DNA of 41,493 nt from contig CALARU010000191.1 of assembly GCA_937888715.1 (NCBI GenBank), positions 1 to 41,493 of the forward strand. Direction: 5' to 3'. Position numbers and translations under genes: made by a program. Under the pieces are notes generated by a model. That model did not search any database and was not told the origin of the DNA. It was given only the letters and a program-made list of their open reading frames with translations. Positions within the stretch are counted from its first letter, which is position 1; every line of letters starts with the position of its first letter. Source of the stretch: an uncultured Planctomycetaceae bacterium (GTDB lineage: Bacteria; Planctomycetota; Planctomycetia; Gemmatales; Gemmataceae). Shown here one piece after another: positions 26,158-32,817 of the stretch.

Positions 26158-27266
26158 TGATATTTAATTTCCAGCGTAGAGAATGTTTGTTTGCGGGGCT
26201 TGGTTTGTTAACCATTCCCCATTCTTCTTTTGGCTTTCAAGAGCCAAAAATTAAAAAAGGCCCCAATCTGCCTGATGGTTCTCAGGCCAAGGGCATGATG
26301 ACACCCCAGTTGGATAAATCTGTGGAAAAAGGTCTCGAATTTCTTGCTACCCGTAGAAGGCCTGATGGTTCTTTTGGTACTGGCACCTACACCGGTAATG
26401 TTGCAATCACCAGTCTTGCAGCACTGGCATTCATGGCTGGTGGCAATCAGCCCCAAAGAGGTAGGTTCGGGAAAATAGTTACTGATGCCCTGAAATATAT
26501 TCTTACTCAGGAAAACAGGGAAGGCGGTTACCCAGGTTTTTTTCATAACCCTAGATCCTCGCCTCATGGCCCCATGTATGGACATGGTTTTGCCACTTTG
26601 TTTCTTGCTGAAGTTCATGGCATGATTCCCGATAAGGAACTTCGAACACAGACCCATGATGCCCTTGAACGGGCTATTAAATGCATCTTAGATAGCCAGA
26701 CTAAGGAAGGTGGATGGCGTTATAATCCAACGCCCAAAGATGCTGATATTAGTGTGACGATTTGCCAAATCATGGCTTTAAGGTCTGCGCGAAATTCAGG
26801 TATTCTTGTTCCTAAATCCCGTGTTGATCGCTGTGTTGAATATGTCAAACGCTGCCAGGATAAACGCGAAGGTTGGTTCAGGTATATGGCGCAATCGGGT
26901 GGTGGCGGGCAGATGGGATTTGCACGCACTGCTGCAGGTGTTGTGGCTTTATACAGTGCAGGTATTTACGATGGGCCAGAGATAGAAGCTGGGTTGCAGT
27001 TTTTAGTTCAATCCAAACCTCAGGGATTGAATCTTCAACGTACGGAAATGCATTATTTTTATGGCCATTATTATGCTGTTCAGGCAATGTATACTGCGGG
27101 TGGCAAATACTGGGCTGAATGGTTTCCCTATATTCGCGATGAATTAATTGCTAGGCAGCGCCCCGATGGCTCTTGGTTTGATCAGGTGTGTGGTCATTAT
27201 GCAACCGCAATGGCGTGCTTGGTTCTTCAAACTCCCAACAACTATCTTCCCATTTTTCAAAAATGA
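26157..27266 (+). CDS. Exported prenyltransferase/squalene-cyclase-repeat (alpha/alpha-toroid) protein
   Basis: The 369-residue protein has an N-terminal twin-arginine-like signal (NFQRRECLFAG, then a hydrophobic stretch to about residue 27). It contains repeats of the prenyltransferase/squalene oxidase type: LEFLATRRRPDGSFG, YILTQENREGGYPGF, ILDSQTKEGGWRYNP and ARQRPDGSWFDQVCGHY. The catalytic DxDD motif of squalene-hopene cyclases is not evident; the nearest is DADISVT after GGWRYNP. It is therefore probably a binding toroid or an enzyme of unknown activity rather than a hopene cyclase. ATG at 26157 overlaps the previous stop (TGATG), with AGGAA upstream; GTG at 26154 is an alternative. Confidence 0.88.
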   Translation: MIFNFQRRECLFAGLGLLTIPHSSFGFQEPKIKKGPNLPDGSQAKGMMTPQLDKSVEKGLEFLATRRRPDGSFGTGTYTGNVAITSLAALAFMAGGNQPQRGRFGKIVTDALKYILTQENREGGYPGFFHNPRSSPHGPMYGHGFATLFLAEVHGMIPDKELRTQTHDALERAIKCILDSQTKEGGWRYNPTPKDADISVTICQIMALRSARNSGILVPKSRVDRCVEYVKRCQDKREGWFRYMAQSGGGGQMGFARTAAGVVALYSAGIYDGPEIEAGLQFLVQSKPQGLNLQRTEMHYFYGHYYAVQAMYTAGGKYWAEWFPYIRDELIARQRPDGSWFDQVCGHYATAMACLVLQTPNNYLPIFQK

Positions 27267-28456
27267 AATTAAACTTTCTTACAGTAGTGGTTTTTTCTTG
27301 TTGGGCGACTTTTGTAAGCGCTCAAGATCCAATATTTATTGTGCGTGACAGAATCGGAACCGTCAAAGAAGGCAGTATTCAGCGAATATCTTCAGCCAAT
27401 AGTTTGGAAATGCTTTCCGCGGATGGGAAAAGTTTTACGCTTACCAATCCTGTTTATCTCTCCCGAAAAAACACGGTTAGTCCGAAGTTTCCCCAATCTA
27501 GAGCGTTATGGCTTTTGAATGATGATTGTATTAAGTTTGAAGATTTGTTGATGAAGGATGATAGCTTTGAATTTGAAAGTTCAGATTTTGTTTCTGGGAG
27601 TAAAACTCTAGTTCCTCTTTTGGATACCAAGATGATATGGCTAAAAAATCCTCTGGGTATTCTTGACCCTGTTTCCTATCGCAACAAAATACTTAATGAA
27701 ATTCGGCTCAAAGATTTCGTTGTTTTGAATAATGCAGAGCGTGTTGATGGGGTTCTTGAGAGTTTAGGTGCAAAAAATGCTGTGCTGGATTCTGGAACCG
27801 CCAAGTCTGAATATAAAAGTGATTCCATCGCAGTTATTGGCTTAAGCTCTGATGATAATTCTAAAAAAGAGAAAGCGATAGAAGGGGTAAGTTTGGTTTT
27901 GGATTCTGGTACAAGGATAACGCTTGCGGAGTTCAATCTTTCGATGGGAATTCTTGAAGGCAAAACGATGCAGGGTACAAAGGTTCGCATTCCCATTGCC
28001 AAAATTCAGCAAGCGGTATTTTTGGGAAAAAGTGTTGTTAGAATTCAAGAACTTAAGAACATTAAGCTGAGACAAGTACCGTTTTTTGAAACTCCGATGG
28101 AGGCGAAAGGTGTTAAAGCCACCAAGAATTCCGACTTTTTGATTTCCGGTTCATCCTATTCCAATGGGTTTTCTACCATGGGAAGTACCTCGATCACTTT
28201 TTTACTAGAGGGGAAGTACCAAAAATTATGCGGTTTTTTTGGCTTTGACGATATTGATGGCAGGCGGGGCAGGGCGGATATTAAGCTTCTTGCAGATGGA
28301 AAAGTAATTGCAAGTTGGGCTGATCGAACTTGGAAAGATGGCCTTGGCAGCTTGGATTTGCCCTTAGCAGGCACTAAGGCGCTATCCTTGGTTGTCGAGG
28401 CATCTGTTGGGTCAAAAATCAATTGGTGCGAATGCCTGTTCTTTCTGGCAGATTAA
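27263..28456 (+). CDS. Secreted protein with NPCBM-like C-terminal domain
   Basis: The 397-residue protein has a signal peptide (about 1-21, ending VSAQ). Several repeats of a small beta motif follow in the body (for example DRIGTVKEGSIQRISSANSL). The C-terminal domain of about 110 residues (SSYSNGFSTMGSTSITFLLEG through NWCECLFF) resembles NPCBM/NEW2 carbohydrate-binding modules: LCGFFGFDDIDG, then LLADGKVIASW, LPLAGTKALSLVVE and the final W-C pair. It may bind polysaccharide or cell-envelope glycans. The ATG at 27263 overlaps the toroid gene's stop as ATGA. It is the last gene of the 18-kb operon. Confidence 0.82.
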   Translation: MKLNFLTVVVFSCWATFVSAQDPIFIVRDRIGTVKEGSIQRISSANSLEMLSADGKSFTLTNPVYLSRKNTVSPKFPQSRALWLLNDDCIKFEDLLMKDDSFEFESSDFVSGSKTLVPLLDTKMIWLKNPLGILDPVSYRNKILNEIRLKDFVVLNNAERVDGVLESLGAKNAVLDSGTAKSEYKSDSIAVIGLSSDDNSKKEKAIEGVSLVLDSGTRITLAEFNLSMGILEGKTMQGTKVRIPIAKIQQAVFLGKSVVRIQELKNIKLRQVPFFETPMEAKGVKATKNSDFLISGSSYSNGFSTMGSTSITFLLEGKYQKLCGFFGFDDIDGRRGRADIKLLADGKVIASWADRTWKDGLGSLDLPLAGTKALSLVVEASVGSKINWCECLFFLAD

Positions 28457-28470
28457 ATCTTTTACTTACA

Positions 28471-28707
28471 CTAATTTAATTGAGTCCTGTTTTCATTTCG
28501 AATTTGGCAAGCGACGGCGTTATTACCCAGCCATGTGTCCCAGGCGCCATGATCTCCTATATCAATACCATCCGCTACCGCTTTTTTCTGCAGTAATGAT
28601 TGCAAATCGCTTAAAAAATCTGCGTCCATCAATTCGATGTGTGTTGCGAGATTCTTATGTAGAATCCGGTATACAAGTTTGAGTTCATTCACAGAATATT
28701 GATTCAT
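28471..28707 (-). CDS. Small conserved protein, function unknown
   Basis: The 78-residue protein (starting MNQYSVNELKLVYRILH) has a good AAAGG ribosome-binding site eight bases before its ATG and a compact helical core with the segment GIDIGDHGAWDTWLGN. I associate small proteins of this shape with planctomycetes, but no function is known to me. It is soluble and has no signal peptide. It is divergent from surE, 67 bases away. The strong ribosome-binding site and the position in an otherwise empty gap support it as real. Confidence 0.72.
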   Translation of the reverse strand: MNQYSVNELKLVYRILHKNLATHIELMDADFLSDLQSLLQKKAVADGIDIGDHGAWDTWLGNNAVACQIRNENRTQLN

Positions 28708-28774
28708 GTTCGACCTTTCATCTAAAATTGCCTAACATCATTCTAAGGAACCCAAGGCAAAGAGTATCATCAAT

Positions 28775-29461
28775 ATGAAAATTTTACTGACGAACGATGA
28801 TGGAGTGGATGCGCCAGGCATTCTGGCGTTTGAAAAAGCTATTGCAGGTTTTGGCTTAGTGACTGTAGTTGCACCTTCGGGTGCGTTATCGGGGTGCGGG
28901 CATCGCGTGACTACAGATGAAGCTTTACGGGTGAAGCAGGTAAGGCCCGGGATTATGTCGGTTGATGGCACGCCTGCGGATTGTGTGCGTGTTGCAATGC
29001 ATTCGTTGCTGCCCAAGGTTGATTGGGTGGTTTCCGGAATAAATGCAGGCGGGAACCTCGGGGTGGATATTTTTATTTCTGGAACTGTGGCTGCGGTAAG
29101 GGAAGCTGCATTTCATGGGATTCCGGGTATTGCAATCTCGCAATATCGCAGGCGTGGAGCACCCATGGATTGGGCTCGTTCAGAAAAGTTTGCCCGTTCT
29201 ATCGTTACGCATTTGATTGAAAAACCGATCAAGCCTGGAACTTATTGGAATGTGAACCTTCCCCATCTGGAAGAATCAGACCCGGATCCAGAGTTTGTTT
29301 TTTGCAAGCCAAATACCTCCCCTTTGCCTTTGGCGTTTAGGGTCGAGGGTGATTCTTTTAAATATGCTGGAGATTACCATTCAAGGCATGCAGAGGTGGG
29401 TACCGATGTAGATGTATGCTTTTCGGGCAAGATTGCCATCAGCCTATTAGGTATTTTTTAA
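28775..29461 (+). CDS. surE: 5'/3'-nucleotidase SurE
   Basis: SurE hydrolyses nucleoside 5'- and 3'-monophosphates and short polyphosphates. The 228-residue protein opens with the family hallmark KILLTNDDGVDAPG. Metal ligands D8, D9, S39 and N90 are present, along with SGINAGGNLGVDIFISGTVAA. The usual GANxG is GGN here, a mild variant. Length is normal for the family. It stands alone between a divergent small gene and a convergent fabF; the stop codons of surE and fabF are only 13 bases apart. Confidence 0.95.
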   Translation: MKILLTNDDGVDAPGILAFEKAIAGFGLVTVVAPSGALSGCGHRVTTDEALRVKQVRPGIMSVDGTPADCVRVAMHSLLPKVDWVVSGINAGGNLGVDIFISGTVAAVREAAFHGIPGIAISQYRRRGAPMDWARSEKFARSIVTHLIEKPIKPGTYWNVNLPHLEESDPDPEFVFCKPNTSPLPLAFRVEGDSFKYAGDYHSRHAEVGTDVDVCFSGKIAISLLGIF

Positions 29462-29474
29462 GCAAGGAATAGGC

Positions 29475-30761
29475 TTAGTTCGAAAGGCTTTGCATAACTA
29501 ACGCTGCATTCTGCCCGCCAAACCCAAAGCTGGTGCTAAGCGCTGTACGCACTTTTTTATCCCGTGCGCTATTTGGAACATAATCAAGATCGCATTTGGG
29601 ATCGAAGTTGGTTTGATTGATAGTTGGTGGCAGTACGCCCTGCTTTAGGGTTAATGCCATTGCGACAGCTTCGACTGCCCCAGCAGCGCCTATCAAATGT
29701 CCAATCATGGATTTGATCGAGGATAATGGCAGTTTTTTCGCTCTTTCGCCAAACACCTGTTTGATGGCCATGGTTTCCATTTGATCATTCAAACGTGTGC
29801 TGGTGCCATGTGCGTTGATATAGTCAACATCATCGGTATCAAGTTTTGCTTCACGAAGAGCCCACTTGATAGCACGAGAAGCGCCGCCTGCTTCGGGGTC
29901 GGGTTTGGTTACTGCATAAGCATCAAAGCTGCTACCTAGGCCGGTAACTTCTGCGTAAATGGTTGCGCCTCGTTTTCGGGCATGTTCATATTCTTCAAGT
30001 AAAAGAACGCCAGCCCCTTCGCCTAGTACAAACCCATCGCGTTGCCCGTCAAAGGGTCGTGAAACTTCGGAAGCTTCGCGGTTGGCGGGGCTAAGAGCAC
30101 CGATGGAGGAGTAAGCGAGAAAAAGAAGAGGGTCGATTCTGCTATCTGCGCCCCCTGCCAATACAAAGTCTGCATCGTCTCTTGCAATAAGTCTGAAAGC
30201 TTCGCCAACGGCTTGAGTTCCTGCAGCGCATGCAGTGGTGATGGTATTGTTAGGGCCTTTTGCGCCATGAATCAGCGAAATATGAGCAGCTACCATGTTG
30301 GGGAGATATTTTAAAATCCAAAGGGGGAACAATGCGCCTGCCCCTTGTTTGCCCAAGTGTTCGGGTCTGAACCCGCTTCCATTACAAGCTTCTGCAAGTA
30401 AGGGTGCGATATCGGGAAGATCCATGGGAACAAGTCCCGTGCCCATGATAACGCCAAGTCGTTCAGGATCAATTTTGCTAAGATCAAGCCCGCTGTCGGT
30501 AATTGCCATGCCTGAAGCAGCGACGCCAAACTTTGCTGCACGGCCCATGATTTTGATACTTTTACGGTGTTCGTGTGGGATGTAAGAGTCGAGGTTGAAA
30601 TCAGGAACTTCTGCAGCGATTTTTACAGGGTGGGAAGAAGCATCGAAAGTTTTAATAGGGCCAACGCCACTAACTCCTTCAACGCAATTTTTCCAGAAGG
30701 CATCTTTGCCTATACCGTTTGGAGCAACAACTCCTAAACCTGTAACAACAACTCTTCGCAT
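29475..30761 (-). CDS. fabF: 3-oxoacyl-[ACP] synthase II (FabF family)
   Basis: Condensing enzyme of fatty-acid elongation, 428 residues. The thiolase-fold catalytic triad is intact: C178 in TACAAGTQ, H318 in NAHGTSTRLND and H355 in SMIGHLIGAAG, with K350 before it and the C-terminal GFGGQNAA loop. The ATG at 30761 begins MRRVVVTGLGVVAPNG, as in the family; a TTG five codons earlier lacks better support. No acyl-carrier-protein or other fab gene is adjacent in view, so it may be a stand-alone paralogue serving a special lipid pathway. A hairpin-forming sequence lies over the leader (30770-30792). Confidence 0.93.
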   Translation of the reverse strand: MRRVVVTGLGVVAPNGIGKDAFWKNCVEGVSGVGPIKTFDASSHPVKIAAEVPDFNLDSYIPHEHRKSIKIMGRAAKFGVAASGMAITDSGLDLSKIDPERLGVIMGTGLVPMDLPDIAPLLAEACNGSGFRPEHLGKQGAGALFPLWILKYLPNMVAAHISLIHGAKGPNNTITTACAAGTQAVGEAFRLIARDDADFVLAGGADSRIDPLLFLAYSSIGALSPANREASEVSRPFDGQRDGFVLGEGAGVLLLEEYEHARKRGATIYAEVTGLGSSFDAYAVTKPDPEAGGASRAIKWALREAKLDTDDVDYINAHGTSTRLNDQMETMAIKQVFGERAKKLPLSSIKSMIGHLIGAAGAVEAVAMALTLKQGVLPPTINQTNFDPKCDLDYVPNSARDKKVRTALSTSFGFGGQNAALVMQSLSN

Positions 30762-30769
30762 GATAGAAA

Positions 30770-30792
30770 CGCCCAACGAAAAACGCTGGGCG
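30770..30792 (-). promoter_or_regulatory. Hairpin in the fabF leader
   Basis: CGCCCA (30770-30775) pairs with TGGGCG (30787-30792). After one mismatch, an inner CG/CG pair closes an AAAAA loop. It begins nine bases before the fabF start codon, so the RNA hairpin could cover the ribosome-binding region and affect translation. There is no T-run, so it is not a terminator. Confidence 0.35.
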
Positions 30793-30933
30793 AGCCTCCC
30801 TGAAACTAAAGTGTCTAAATAAAACGCCTATTCTTGCTAAGCTTCCTATGCTTAACCGTACTGCGTGTCCTCATATGTCCTATATTACCCATATTCAAAA
30901 GTAATGTGCAATGGTTATGTGAATCCAGTTTGC

Positions 30934-30947
30934 TTAACAAATGTTAA
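30934..30947. promoter_or_regulatory. Perfect inverted repeat, 6-2-6
   Basis: TTAACA-AA-TGTTAA is a perfect dyad lying about 170 bases from fabF and 190 from the permease gene. It has the same 6-2-6 layout and TTA/TAA ends as the dyad at 10697-10710, so it could be an operator of a related regulator. At this AT content a chance match is possible. Confidence 0.35.
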
Positions 30948-31135
30948 ATTTTTTAAAGTTAGCCGCTTTGTCTGAATAATCGTTACAACCCCTACGGTTT
31001 TAAAAAGCCTGATGCACGCCTTAAGTGCAAATAGCCTTTGTTTTTCTTTTCACTTTAAAGTCAGAAAGTGCTATTAATCTCATTATTGGCTTGGACCCAT
31101 TAAATCGTGCCAACTTTTATTTTCAAGGATTCGAA

Positions 31136-32809
31136 ATGAACATGAAATGGTTTTCACGCGGAGATTGGAACGCCTTTTTTGGTTTGTCCATCGATAACCT
31201 CGCAGTCATGATTTCTTTGTTTAGCCTTTTGACCTTTGCTGGTATTCCCAATGGGTATACTCCTGAATTCGTATTGACCCGTATGCTGCCCGGAACTGCA
31301 CTAGGCGTGCTTATTGGCGATATTGCGTTTACATTGATGGCCTGGGGGCTTGCAAAAAAACTTAAGAGCGACACCGTCACCGCAATGCCCTTGGGTTTGG
31401 ATACACCCAGTACCTTCGGGATGGCATTTTTGGTGCTTTTGCCTGCACTTGCAAAAGGCAACGAACTTTATCCCCAGGACCACCACCAAGCCATGACCTT
31501 TGGCTGGAATGTTGGGTTAGGAGTTTTGATTCTTACTGGATTAATAAAAGCTTTTTTCTCACCCTTTGGAAATCTTGTAAGGCAATGGGTGCCTCGTGCA
31601 GGGTTGCTAGGTTCTTTAGCGGCTATCGCCTTGACTCTAATTTCATTTATGCCTTTACGCGAAGATATTGCGGGTATGCCCGTGGTTGGTTTGCCCTGTC
31701 TTTTGGTGATACTTATATGCCTTTTGGCCCACCGGGTGTTGCCCTTTAGATTTCCCGGTGCATTATTTTCGGTGTTGCTGGGGTTGGCTCTTTATATGAT
31801 CTCGATATTCGCAGGGAAAACTTTTGGCATTAGTATCGTTGCAGAGATCAAGCCTTTTGAATTCATGGGGCATTTTGGGTTTCAGGTGCCATGGGCCTTT
31901 TCCGCGGGTGATTCGCAGTGGTGGAACACCATTTTCTACGAGGTGTTGGGAAGAATGCCAATGATTTTTCCCTTTGCCTTGGCAACCATCATTGGGGGCA
32001 TTGATTGTACCGAAAGTGCTGCTTCTGCTGGGGATGAGTACGATACACGATCGGTGCTTTTTGTGGAAGCAATCTCTTCATTAGTAGCGGGTTTAGCCGG
32101 TGGTGTAATTCAAACCACACCTTACATTGGCCAACCAGCCTACAAGAAAATGGGCGCACGGGCAGGGTATACTCTTCTTACCGCTTTGTTTATTGGGTTG
32201 GCAGGATTCATGGGCGGCTTGACCGTTCTTTTCCATCTGCTACCCAAAGTTGTGCTTTTCCCGATTCTTGTTTTTGTTGGACTTGAGATTACTTCCCAGA
32301 CTTTCCGGGTTGTTAATCCTAAGCATTATCCCGCACTTGCACTAGCTTTTCTTCCCTCGCTTGCCTACCTTGGATTGTTGTTGATTAAAAGTATTTACGG
32401 CCCAGTTTTGCCCGGAAACCCCGAATCTATCAATGCTATTCAAACGCTTCGATGCCTTGCCAACGGGTTTCTTATTTCCGGTATGTTGTGGGCTGCAATG
32501 ATGGTTTCGATTCTGGATGATAAAATGTCTAAAGCCAGTTGTTATTGTTTTGTGGCTGCACTTCTGGCGTTTATTGGAGTTATACATTCTCCCTTGGCGG
32601 ACGAAGTTATTGGATTTCCTTGGACTGTACTCGCTTCGATTGACAAGCCTTTTCTTGAAGCGGTTAAAGTGCAATCACCCTATCATTGGGCTAGTGGGTA
32701 TTTGATCTGTTCTGGTTTATTGCTGGTGTTATCGAAGTATGGCAAAGCTGCAGATGAAGAGTTGGCACCTGGAGAAGAATTTCAATCAAATGCTTCCGGG
32801 AAGATATAA
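31136..32809 (+). CDS. NCS2/xanthine-uracil-type permease family membrane protein
   Basis: The 557-residue protein has about 12 predicted membrane helices. Segments such as TAMPLGLDTPSTFG, GGIDCTESAASAGDEYDT and GGVIQTTPYIGQPAYKKMGARAGYT match the pattern of the nucleobase:cation symporter-2 superfamily (AzgA-like side), including the second amphipathic half-helix region. The transported substrate cannot be told. The ATG at 31136 has AAGGA six bases upstream and is preferred to an earlier in-frame start. It precedes the large NfeD gene by eight bases, so it is probably co-transcribed with the NfeD/FloA group. Confidence 0.8.
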   Translation: MNMKWFSRGDWNAFFGLSIDNLAVMISLFSLLTFAGIPNGYTPEFVLTRMLPGTALGVLIGDIAFTLMAWGLAKKLKSDTVTAMPLGLDTPSTFGMAFLVLLPALAKGNELYPQDHHQAMTFGWNVGLGVLILTGLIKAFFSPFGNLVRQWVPRAGLLGSLAAIALTLISFMPLREDIAGMPVVGLPCLLVILICLLAHRVLPFRFPGALFSVLLGLALYMISIFAGKTFGISIVAEIKPFEFMGHFGFQVPWAFSAGDSQWWNTIFYEVLGRMPMIFPFALATIIGGIDCTESAASAGDEYDTRSVLFVEAISSLVAGLAGGVIQTTPYIGQPAYKKMGARAGYTLLTALFIGLAGFMGGLTVLFHLLPKVVLFPILVFVGLEITSQTFRVVNPKHYPALALAFLPSLAYLGLLLIKSIYGPVLPGNPESINAIQTLRCLANGFLISGMLWAAMMVSILDDKMSKASCYCFVAALLAFIGVIHSPLADEVIGFPWTVLASIDKPFLEAVKVQSPYHWASGYLICSGLLLVLSKYGKAADEELAPGEEFQSNASGKI

Positions 32810-32817
32810 TAGGAAAT

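Larger units (their letters stand above)
30762..31135. other. Intergenic region between fabF and the permease gene
   Basis: About 370 bases between divergent genes. I see no gene, tRNA or recognisable riboswitch, even though a purine-type permease follows. It holds the fabF leader hairpin and a perfect palindrome at 30934-30947. Promoters for both genes must lie here, but I cannot point to convincing boxes. The stretch near 31025-31135 is open in the permease frame, but the ATG at 31136 has the ribosome-binding site. Confidence 0.6.

Noticed and set aside
31025-31135. 37-codon N-terminal extension of the permease
   Set aside because: The ATG at 31136 has AAGGA at six bases and begins the family-like MKWFSRGDW; the upstream stretch has no start-site support.
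30793-31135. Purine riboswitch before the NCS2-like permease
   Set aside because: I looked for the conserved core and paired arms of purine or preQ1-type aptamers and saw none.
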